DNA of 6,038 nt from CAZLPZ01 sp964561535. GTDB taxonomy: Bacteria > Pseudomonadota > Alphaproteobacteria > Micavibrionales > Micavibrionaceae. How positions within the stretch are numbered: the stretch's first letter is position 1; the number at the start of each line of letters is the position of its first letter. Location: contig CAZLPZ010000055.1 in assembly GCA_964561535.1 (NCBI GenBank), positions 1 to 6,038 of the forward strand, written 5' to 3'. Below, in pieces: positions 1 to 5,064 of the stretch. A program made the position numbers and the translations under genes. The notes beneath the pieces were generated by a model. The model was not told the DNA's origin, searched no databases, and worked only from the letters and a program-made list of their open reading frames with translations.

Positions 1-78
1 CCTAAACACAGGAATATAGTCAAGGAATAAATGCGGTAATATTGTTGCGTATTTGGGTCACCTTTTTACCGTTAAATA

Positions 79-107
79 TTGACATAATAATTAATATAAT
101 ATATGGT
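79..107 (+). promoter_or_regulatory. Candidate promoter of the small membrane protein gene
   Basis: A perfect TTGACA lies at 79-84 in very AT-rich DNA. With a 17-base spacer the -10 would be TATGGT (102-107), a 4/6 match. A perfect TATAAT at 95-100 is only 10 bases from this -35 and would need a poor -35 at 72-77 (TTAAAT). The exact pairing is therefore unsure, but a promoter in 72-107 is likely because the next gene starts at 140. The bases ATTGACATAA also occur at the -35 of the first Sel1 gene (from 4081). Nothing else is visible in 1-78. Confidence 0.4.
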
Positions 108-139
108 GTGGCAGTTAAATCAAGTAAGGGGTGAAAAAA

Positions 140-460
140 ATGACACAGATGAAGAGCGATTTAGACCGTGCTATGCCTAAAATTGGCCGGAATTTAATGA
201 AGCTTTGGGAAAAAATGAGGTTTTGGGATCCATATTATGCAGGGGGTGCCGGTGCGGGGGCCGCTCTTGCTACAGGTGGCGATCTGCCTTCTGCTGCAAT
301 TGTAGGTGGTATGACGTTGGCCTTTCGGATGGCTGCACGGCTTGGCGGATCTGATTTAAAGAGCGAGCATGAAGTTGAGCAGGCTGGTAAAACCGGGGCA
401 CTCGTCGGGGCAACGGCCGCAGCGGCGTTTCATTTTTGGTTTAATCATTCCGGATCATAA
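140..460 (+). CDS. Small glycine/alanine-rich putative membrane protein
   Basis: This encodes a 106-residue protein I do not recognise. Residues 1-30 are basic and probably helical (K5, R10, K14, R17, K21, K25, R27). Residues 33-64 form a Gly/Ala-rich hydrophobic stretch broken near 46-51 by GGDLPS, with small residues spaced as in glycine-zipper helices. A second hydrophobic stretch at about 84-101 ends close to the C-terminus. There is no cleavable signal peptide. I chose ATG 140 over the in-frame GTG 131 because AAGGGGTGA (126-134) is a good Shine-Dalgarno 8 bases before 140, and it would overlap the GTG itself. The gene stands alone and faces the minus-strand gene ending at 488. An inner-membrane location is inferred from hydrophobicity only; function is unknown. 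Confidence 0.7.
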   Translation: MTQMKSDLDRAMPKIGRNLMKLWEKMRFWDPYYAGGAGAGAALATGGDLPSAAIVGGMTLAFRMAARLGGSDLKSEHEVEQAGKTGALVGATAAAAFHFWFNHSGS

Positions 461-477
461 TTGGTGGCAATTCCGGA
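449..477. terminator. Hairpin between convergent genes, possible two-way terminator
   Basis: The 27-base gap between two convergent stop codons, plus the last codons of the left gene, can fold. The outer arms are TCCGGA (449-454) and TCCGGA (472-477); inside them ATTG (460-463) pairs with CAAT (468-471) over a GTGG loop, with one bulge on the left. The palindromic arms also make a 9-base direct repeat ATTCCGGAT (447-455, 470-478). No clear T-run follows on either strand, so intrinsic termination is uncertain. Confidence 0.35.
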
Positions 478-487
478 TGACAGGGAA

Positions 488-1732
488 TTACCGAATATAC
501 AAATGCACTTCGTTGCTGGTGGCGTTTGCCGATGGGGCATAGGACAGGTTGATACGTTCAACCGGTAGACCCATTTCGGTCAAGGTGCGCAAAACTTTTT
601 CGGCATTGCGGCGCGCGCGGCTGGATTCAATTGCGACTTGGGCCGGGTTTCCCTTTTCCGGGTGTACCGCAACCAAATCAAAGGACGCGTTTGGATATTT
701 TTGGAGGGCCTCATGCACCGCCAAGTATACCGGTTCTTGATAATTTACATCATTACGATCGAATTTGATTTTAGCCAAAGGACGCGGGCCGGATAAAGGT
801 GCGGCGGGTGTGGCATAGGCCGCGGGCATCACGCCTGACGTTGCTGCCGTGGGCATAACGGGCGCTGTGGTCGACGCCGTTGAGAATAAGGGCACATTCG
901 AGAAGGGACGTGACGATAACGCCTTGCCATACAAATCCCCGTTTTCGATCGATAAGGCCAGGGCCCGCAGGTTCGACCGTTCGGTAGCCAAATAGGCCGA
1001 TGTGCGCGTCACATCATCGGATGTATTGTTTTGTAAACGTTCCAGAACGACAATCGTATTGTTGATGGAATCTTCAAGTTGAGCGAGCCGTGTATGGTCT
1101 TCTTCCATGGCACCCGTCAGGCCGTACGCCGCGCGCACGGATTCAAGCAAGTATGACGCAAACGACGACTGGTTCGCGACCTCCATGCTGAGATCACTCA
1201 TGCCGCTGATCCGGTCGGCGAGGTTTTCAAGGGCATCTTGGGCCGTTGCCAGACGTTGGACCAAACGAGGATTGCCGGGGGTGGATCCGGCCTGGAGTTG
1301 CGTGCTGATGGTGGCAACGGCCGCGTAATATTCTGCGGCGCCGGATTGGGTATTGCCTTGGAGATTAACCGCGCGTTCGGATAGGCCCGAAACGTTCCGT
1401 TGCAAGGTAAATAAATCGCTGCGGAGTTCTTCGATCTTGCGGCTGACCACTGTTTGGGACGGCGTGTCATACATGTTTTGCATGACCATACTGGTCGATA
1501 CATCCGGGGCACGCGCGGGGCGGGAATAGATTTTCGCAGCGAGATCATCGGGTAACGGTTGGTTTGAAATGATCAGAGCTGGGGCCGAGGCGGACGACAC
1601 GGGAGCGTCAAAAGGTTTTGTAAAATCAGCGGCTTGAATAGCCGTTACGGGAAGGGCAATGGCAGAGGCCATCAAGGCCGCGTGCAGTGTGCGTTTGGAC
1701 CAGTAAAATAAGGAGGGCGTGCGGACAGACAT
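488..1732 (-). CDS. Exported helix-rich protein with OmpA-like C-terminal domain
   Basis: This encodes a 414-residue protein. A signal peptide is visible at residues 1-34/35: a basic region (SKR), a hydrophobic core and a cleavage-like AIQA-A. Residues about 83-258 are rich in Leu, Glu, Arg and Gln and read as long helices or coiled coil. Residues about 283-318 are a Pro/Ala/Thr linker. The last ~95 residues resemble the OmpA/MotB peptidoglycan-binding fold: an initial strand with FD (324-325), a central VAVHPEKGN (354-362), a helix starting SRARRN (371-376) and a final strand NEVHLYIR (407-414). The usual 'TD' of the ligand loop is replaced by HP, so binding of peptidoglycan is doubtful. The mature protein has no cysteine, so it is not a lipoprotein. 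I start it at 1732 because AAGGA (complement of 1739-1743) sits 6 bases upstream; the in-frame ATG at 1768 has no ribosome site. The gene is divergent from rpsB. A periplasmic location is inferred; the specific role is unknown. Confidence 0.8.
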   Translation of the reverse strand: MSVRTPSLFYWSKRTLHAALMASAIALPVTAIQAADFTKPFDAPVSSASAPALIISNQPLPDDLAAKIYSRPARAPDVSTSMVMQNMYDTPSQTVVSRKIEELRSDLFTLQRNVSGLSERAVNLQGNTQSGAAEYYAAVATISTQLQAGSTPGNPRLVQRLATAQDALENLADRISGMSDLSMEVANQSSFASYLLESVRAAYGLTGAMEEDHTRLAQLEDSINNTIVVLERLQNNTSDDVTRTSAYLATERSNLRALALSIENGDLYGKALSSRPFSNVPLFSTASTTAPVMPTAATSGVMPAAYATPAAPLSGPRPLAKIKFDRNDVNYQEPVYLAVHEALQKYPNASFDLVAVHPEKGNPAQVAIESSRARRNAEKVLRTLTEMGLPVERINLSYAPSANATSNEVHLYIR

Positions 1733-1915
1733 GGACAATCCTTGAAGACAAAACGCGGGGAGGCGCATGGGGCGCGGGTTGGCGAATAATAAAGAATCGA
1801 ATCAGAATAAACCGATGCTCCCCCAAGGGTCGCCCGAAATGTTAAGAATGTCAAGGTGGGGGGTGATGTTTAGGGGGAGTTTTAGAAATTCGAAAGAAAT
1901 GAGAAAAGTCCCATG

Positions 1916-1929
1916 CCGACGCAAGTCGG
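1916..1929. other. Short hairpin with GCAA tetraloop
   Basis: CCGAC (1916-1920), GCAA loop and GTCGG (1925-1929) form a perfect 5-bp stem with a GNRA loop on the plus strand. It lies upstream of the predicted rpsB start, so it is probably not part of that mRNA. A run of six T follows only at 1952-1957. It could be a protein site, part of a small RNA, or chance. Confidence 0.25.
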
Positions 1930-1959
1930 GGAACATCTGTTTTACGTCGTATTTTTTCC

Positions 1960-1988
1960 TTGCATCCCCTCGTAAAACCCGTTATAAA
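1960..1988 (+). promoter_or_regulatory. Candidate rpsB promoter
   Basis: TTGCAT (1960-1965), a 17-base spacer and TATAAA (1983-1988) form a sigma-70-like promoter with a good -10 (5/6) and a weak -35 (3/6, first three bases). The start would fall near 1995, giving a leader of about 130 bases before the rpsB ATG. No better hexamer pair was found between 1800 and 2100. Confidence 0.45.
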
Positions 1989-2011
1989 CCGCCTCATCAC
2001 ACAGGGGAGAC

Positions 2012-2110
2012 GGGCGATTTTCGGTTGAAAATGTCCCACATCCGGTGCGGTTTTTATGGGTTTAATCCTTTGAAACCGTTATCAAATTTCCCCGAGGGCT
2101 AAACTGGAAA
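2012..2110 (+). promoter_or_regulatory. Structured 5' leader of rpsB, possible S2 autoregulatory site
   Basis: Several stems can form in the predicted leader. First, ATTTTC (2017-2022) pairs perfectly with GAAAAT (2027-2032) over a GGTT loop, and GGG (2012-2014) with CCC (2035-2037) across a 2x2 internal loop. Second, CGGTTT (2048-2053) pairs with AAACCG (2073-2078); GGTTT (2059-2063) competes for the same AAACC. Third, TTTCC (2087-2091) can pair with GGAAA (2106-2110), next to a CCC/GGG mini-hairpin. In E. coli, S2 represses its own mRNA through a structured rpsB leader. That this leader does the same is an inference; the alphaproteobacterial form is not one I recognise. Confidence 0.4.
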
Positions 2111-2125
2111 CAAGGAAAATATCAC

Positions 2126-2929
2126 ATGGCTTTGCCTGAATTTACGATGAAACAATTGCTGGAAGCTGGCGTCCATTTTGGACACAATACCCGCCGCTGG
2201 AACCCCAAAATGCGTACCTATATTTTCGGGGTACGGAATAATGTCCACATTATTGATTTGCAACAGACCGTGCCGATGTTGAACGCCGGCTTGAAAGCAC
2301 TGTATGACATTTCCGCCAATGGTGGCCGCGTGCTGTTCGTCGGCACAAAACGTCAGGCACAAGATAAAATTGCCGAAGCTGCGAAGCGTTGTGGACAATA
2401 CTATGTGAACCATCGCTGGTTGGGCGGTATGCTCACCAACTGGAAAACAATTTCGGGCTCGATCAATCGTTTGCGGGATGTAAATGATATTTTGGCAAAA
2501 CCTGAAGGGTCTGGATATACCAAAAAGGAATTGTTGCTGATCGAACGCGAACAGAAAAAATTAGAATCGGCGATTGGCGGGATTAAAGACATGGGCGGCC
2601 AACCGGATGCTTTGTTTATCATTGATACGACCAAAGAAGACATCGCGGTTTTAGAAGCGCGTAAATTGGGTATTCCTGTGATTGGTATTGTCGATTCCAA
2701 TGCGGACCCCGATTTTATTGATTTCCCGGTGCCAGGTAATGATGACTCGTTGCGTGCCATTGAACTTTATTGTGATCTCGCGGCACGTTCGGTACTTGAA
2801 GGTTTACAAGTTGAACAAAGCGCCCGGGGCAAGGATAAACCATCGGCCCCAACAATGGCCGATATGGCGACCCCGGCGGCGGCGAACCAAGCTGCGGTGA
2901 CCACACCGGCGGCCGCTGCAACGGCGTAA
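2126..2929 (+). CDS. rpsB: 30S ribosomal protein S2
   Basis: S2 is a small-subunit ribosomal protein that binds late and is needed, with bS1, for initiation on structured mRNAs. The 267-residue product has the family's N-terminus (MKQLLEAGVHFGH at residues 8-20, then TRRWNPKM), the FVGTKRQAQ segment (71-79), the HRWLGGMLTNW segment (96-106) and the second signature around PDALFIIDTTKEDIAVLE (160-177), followed by GIPVIGIVDSNADP. The core ends near residue 231; the rest (about 232-267) is a low-complexity Ala/Pro/Thr tail, slightly longer than in short-form S2 proteins. The start ATG has AAGGA (2112-2116) 9 bases upstream. It is first in the rpsB-tsf unit, with a small ORF beginning 12 bases after its stop. 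Regulation is probably through the upstream leader. Confidence 0.97.
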   Translation: MALPEFTMKQLLEAGVHFGHNTRRWNPKMRTYIFGVRNNVHIIDLQQTVPMLNAGLKALYDISANGGRVLFVGTKRQAQDKIAEAAKRCGQYYVNHRWLGGMLTNWKTISGSINRLRDVNDILAKPEGSGYTKKELLLIEREQKKLESAIGGIKDMGGQPDALFIIDTTKEDIAVLEARKLGIPVIGIVDSNADPDFIDFPVPGNDDSLRAIELYCDLAARSVLEGLQVEQSARGKDKPSAPTMADMATPAAANQAAVTTPAAAATA

Positions 2930-2941
2930 AGAGTCCGTACC

Positions 2942-3127
2942 ATGCCTGGTCAAAAACCAAATAGGTTGACTGTCGTGTTTATGCGACTTCTTCCGCCTGT
3001 GTTGGCCCTCGGAGCTTTGGGAGCTTTTTTTCTGGGATCCCCCGAAGATAATTCTGCCAAGGTTGGGGGAGGTAACGTGGCGCGATCTGCGCCGGCTGCT
3101 TCTGTCCCGTTGGCACCTTCACGATAA
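2942..3127 (+). CDS. Small single-membrane-helix protein in the rpsB-tsf gap
   Basis: This 61-residue ORF starts 12 bases after the rpsB stop and ends 25 bases before the tsf start, so it fits exactly in the operon gap. Residues 1-10 are polar and basic, 11-32 are a strongly hydrophobic Leu/Ala/Gly/Phe/Pro segment with one Arg (R15), and 33-61 are a small polar Ala/Pro/Ser tail. Topology would be a single-span membrane protein or an uncleaved export signal; there is no lipobox cysteine. The ribosome site is weak (AGAG, 2930-2934 area), so translation may depend on coupling to rpsB. I do not recognise a family. The protein-like layout and placement favour a real gene, but a chance ORF is possible. 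Confidence 0.5.
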   Translation: MPGQKPNRLTVVFMRLLPPVLALGALGAFFLGSPEDNSAKVGGGNVARSAPAASVPLAPSR

Positions 3128-3152
3128 ATTTTTTAAATAAGGAAAAAGAAAA

Positions 3153-4070
3153 ATGGCTGACATTACTGCATTAAGTGTAAAAGACCTGCGTGACCGGACC
3201 GGTGCGGGCATGATGGATGCGAAACGCGCGCTCACGGAATGCAACGGCAATATGGAAGAAGCCGTGGATTATTTGCGCAAAAAGGGCCTGGCCAAGGCCG
3301 CGAAAAAATCGGGGCGTACGGCGGCCGAAGGGTTGGTGGCCATTGCGCAATCGAATGATTATAAAACGGCCACGGTTGTTGAAATTAATGCTGAAACGGA
3401 TTTTGTGGGACGCAATGATCAGTTCCAGGCGTTCTGTGCCGTGGCTGCAAAAAATGCGTTGACGGTTGACACCATTGACGCGTTGGGGGCAACCGCGTAC
3501 GGCAATGGCAAAACCGTGTCGGAACAATTGACCGAAAATATTGCGACGATTGGCGAAAATATGGCGATGCGTCGTATGTATAAAATGTCTGTGGGCAGCG
3601 GTGTTGTCGCCGCGTATATGCACAACGCCGTCGTGCCGGGTATGGGTAAAATTGGTGTTCTCGTTGCACTCGAAGGCGCGGGCGATACGGCCAAGTTACA
3701 AGAACTGGGCAAAAAAATCGCGATGCATGTGGCTGCCGCGAACCCGGAATGTTTGAACATTGCCGATGTGTCGCCGGAACTTTTGGACCGTGAAAAATCA
3801 GTCTTGCGGGAACAAGCGCTTGCATCCGGTAAACCCGCTGATGTCATTGAAAAAATGATGGACGGACGGATCCGTAAATATTACGAAGAAATCGTGTTGA
3901 ATGAACAAGTATTCGTGATGGACGGCGAAACTAAAATCGCTAAATTGGTTGAACGTGACGCGCCTGGGGTAAAACTGGCTGGATTTGTCCGGTTCCAATT
4001 GGGTGACGGCGTTGTTGTCGAAGAAACCGATTTCGCGGCGGAAGTTGCAAAAGTTGCTGCCGGAGCGTGA
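3153..4070 (+). CDS. tsf: Elongation factor Ts
   Basis: EF-Ts is the cytoplasmic exchange factor that releases GDP from EF-Tu. The 305-residue product has a full family length. Residues 1-55 form the UBA-like N-terminal domain (VKDLRDRTGAGMMDAKRAL at 9-27, then the EEAVDYLRKKG segment). TDFVGRNDQF (82-91) is the conserved EF-Tu contact motif, whose Asp-Phe pair disturbs the magnesium and nucleotide site of EF-Tu. HVAAANPECL (192-201) matches the conserved HVAA segment, and the coiled-coil and C-terminal module follows (about 232-254, ending NEQVF), with a Val/Ala-rich tail. AAGGA (3139-3143) lies 9 bases before the ATG. It is co-directional with rpsB and presumably co-transcribed. It is not followed by pyrH but by two Sel1 genes with their own control regions. 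Confidence 0.97.
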   Translation: MADITALSVKDLRDRTGAGMMDAKRALTECNGNMEEAVDYLRKKGLAKAAKKSGRTAAEGLVAIAQSNDYKTATVVEINAETDFVGRNDQFQAFCAVAAKNALTVDTIDALGATAYGNGKTVSEQLTENIATIGENMAMRRMYKMSVGSGVVAAYMHNAVVPGMGKIGVLVALEGAGDTAKLQELGKKIAMHVAAANPECLNIADVSPELLDREKSVLREQALASGKPADVIEKMMDGRIRKYYEEIVLNEQVFVMDGETKIAKLVERDAPGVKLAGFVRFQLGDGVVVEETDFAAEVAKVAAGA

Positions 4071-4081
4071 TTTTCCGATCA

Positions 4082-4110
4082 TTGACATAAAATAAATAAT
4101 ATTCTATAAC
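4082..4110 (+). promoter_or_regulatory. Promoter of the first Sel1-repeat gene
   Basis: TTGACA (4082-4087), a spacer of exactly 17 bases and TATAAC (4105-4110) form a near-consensus sigma-70 promoter starting 11 bases after the tsf stop. Transcription should begin near 4117-4118, in the middle of the inverted repeat. The last five bases of the -10 belong to the left arm of that repeat. The second Sel1 gene has the same arrangement, gap-free over 29 bases with 21 identical. Confidence 0.75.
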
Positions 4111-4138
4111 TCCTCTAGTTTCCAATTAGAGGAGTTAT
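4106..4138 (+). repeat. Perfect 12-bp inverted repeat covering -10 and Shine-Dalgarno, copy 1
   Basis: ATAACTCCTCTA (4106-4117) and TAGAGGAGTTAT (4127-4138) are exact reverse complements around a 9-base loop GTTTCCAAT. In RNA, a G-U and two A-U pairs can extend the stem to 15 bp with a three-base loop. The right arm contains GAGGAG, the ribosome binding site, 8 bases before ATG 4143. The left arm mimics anti-Shine-Dalgarno. TTTT follows the right arm, so it also looks like an intrinsic terminator for tsf read-through. Arm centres are 21 bp apart, about two helical turns, which would also suit a dimeric DNA-binding protein. Confidence 0.85.
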
Positions 4139-4142
4139 TTTT

Positions 4143-4970
4143 ATGTCCTATCCAATTTCTGCTGCCGTTGCGGGATCTGTTCCTCAAACAGATGAAGATA
4201 AAATTTTAGCGCGGGCGCGTAATTTATTTTATGTTAAACGTGAGGATATCGATGCTGAAGAATTATTAAATCGTTTAATTGATAGAGATAATCCTGTAGT
4301 AGCCGCAATTACTTTAAAGGGTTTGATAATAATTGGTTTTTACAAAAACAATCCAGAAAAACTTGCTTCTGCTGCTTTATTATTTCAACGAGCGCATGAT
4401 TTAGGTGATCTAGAGGCAACTTCTTATCTGGCGAATTCTTACTTATTGGGACAAGGGGTTGAAAGCGACGTTGCTAAGGCAGTTGAATTACATGGAATTG
4501 CTTTTGATGGGGGATATATACAATCTGCCTGGGTATTAGCTTCTATATTTTATAAAGAATCGCATTTGACACAGGTTATTCCTGTTGATTTAAGGGATGA
4601 CAATAAAGCAGAATATTTTTATAAAATGGCTTTAGATAAGGGAGAGTTTTCGGGCCCTGATTTTTTTGATTATATAAAGTATTTAATGGAAAAAAAAGAA
4701 TATCAAAGGGCATCAACTGTTTTATCCCAACATATGTATAGGCCGGAACTTACTGACAGTGAAAGGTCTAAAATGGCGACTTATTCGGTTACAACTCTTC
4801 AACAGGATGTATGTGAGAATGGCCATGAATCGCTTTTATTGAAAATCTTTAATGAAGCCATAAGGGTAAGAAATAGTCAGGCACCAGTTGATGTGCCAAC
4901 ATTATCGAAGGATGCGATCGTTAAGCTGGAGGAATCATTACCAGCTCCGGCGGGCCCGGGCCAGGGTTGA
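4143..4970 (+). CDS. Cytoplasmic Sel1-repeat (TPR-like) protein, first copy
   Basis: The 275-residue product has no signal peptide or membrane segment. Sel1-type helical-pair repeats are seen at about 53-88 (degenerate, ending FQRAHDLG), 90-124 (AxxxLANSYLLGQGV..D..KAVELHGIAFDGG, the clearest) and 126-167 (SAWVLASIFY ... KAEYFYKMALDKG, with an insertion). The region after 170 is helical and more diverged. The end (about 266-275) is a Pro/Gly tail encoded by a sudden GC-rich stretch with a 10-base palindrome (4953-4962). Sel1 repeats are protein-protein scaffolds; many bacterial ones are exported, but this one looks intracellular. The gene is visibly AT-richer than rpsB and tsf, with many TTA, ATT and AAT codons, suggesting a different history. 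GGAG in the dyad decides the ATG start. It is a paralogue of the next gene; partner unknown. Confidence 0.88.
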   Translation: MSYPISAAVAGSVPQTDEDKILARARNLFYVKREDIDAEELLNRLIDRDNPVVAAITLKGLIIIGFYKNNPEKLASAALLFQRAHDLGDLEATSYLANSYLLGQGVESDVAKAVELHGIAFDGGYIQSAWVLASIFYKESHLTQVIPVDLRDDNKAEYFYKMALDKGEFSGPDFFDYIKYLMEKKEYQRASTVLSQHMYRPELTDSERSKMATYSVTTLQQDVCENGHESLLLKIFNEAIRVRNSQAPVDVPTLSKDAIVKLEESLPAPAGPGQG

Positions 4971-4975
4971 CGGGG

Positions 4976-4986
4976 TGAATGATTTT
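4976..4986 (+). repeat. Short shared tail after Sel1 gene, copy 1
   Basis: TGAATGATTTT begins 6 bases after the stop of the first Sel1 gene. The same 11 bases begin 6 bases after the stop of the second (5886-5896). The matching position suggests a remnant of a duplicated unit, although 11 AT-rich bases alone are weak evidence. Confidence 0.4.
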
Positions 4987-5002
4987 ATTTAGATTTTTCA
5001 AG

Positions 5003-5031
5003 TTGATATGTAACAAATATTATGTCATAAC
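5003..5031 (+). promoter_or_regulatory. Promoter of the second Sel1-repeat gene
   Basis: TTGATA (5003-5008), a 17-base spacer and CATAAC (5026-5031) occupy the same positions relative to the dyad as in copy 1. Both hexamers are one base further from consensus than copy 1, so this promoter is probably weaker. The predicted start (near 5038-5039) again falls at the inner edge of the left arm. Confidence 0.6.
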
Positions 5032-5060
5032 TCCTCTAGTTTTCCAATTAGAGGAGTTAT
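5027..5060 (+). repeat. Perfect 12-bp inverted repeat covering -10 and Shine-Dalgarno, copy 2
   Basis: The arms ATAACTCCTCTA (5027-5038) and TAGAGGAGTTAT (5049-5060) are identical to copy 1. The loop is GTTTTCCAAT, one T longer. TTTT and ATG 5065 follow at the same distance. Over the 40/41 bases from left arm to ATG the single added T is the only difference, while the 24 bases upstream carry 8 substitutions. It could also terminate transcripts running out of the first Sel1 gene. Confidence 0.85.
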
Positions 5061-5064
5061 TTTT

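Larger units (their letters stand above)
1733..2125. other. Divergent intergenic region between the OmpA-like gene and rpsB
   Basis: About 390 bases hold no convincing gene; the reading frames here have no ribosome sites and unlikely proteins. The left part has the ribosome site of the minus-strand gene (1739-1743) and a minus-strand TTGACA (1849-1854) with no acceptable -10 at the right distance. The middle has a GNRA-loop hairpin (1916-1929). The right part holds the probable rpsB promoter and structured leader, listed separately. Confidence 0.7.

Noticed and set aside
131..139. GTG at 131 as start of the small membrane protein
   Set aside because: The Shine-Dalgarno-like AAGGGG overlaps this GTG; spacing is right only for ATG 140.
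1198..1548. Open frames overlapping the OmpA-like, rpsB and tsf genes on other frames
   Set aside because: They are shadows of well supported genes: no ribosome sites and unusual amino-acid composition.
1733..1768. ATG at 1768 as start of the OmpA-like protein
   Set aside because: No ribosome site precedes it and the extension would put 12 extra residues before a good signal peptide; ATG 1732 has AAGGA at 6 bases.
1849..1854. Minus-strand TTGACA as promoter of the OmpA-like gene
   Set aside because: No acceptable -10 exists 16-18 bases downstream on that strand.
4065..4074. GCGTGATTTT at the tsf stop repeated at 5934-5943, as possible unit boundary
   Set aside because: TGATTTT also occurs elsewhere (for example near 765 and 4660), and the match is not at corresponding positions.
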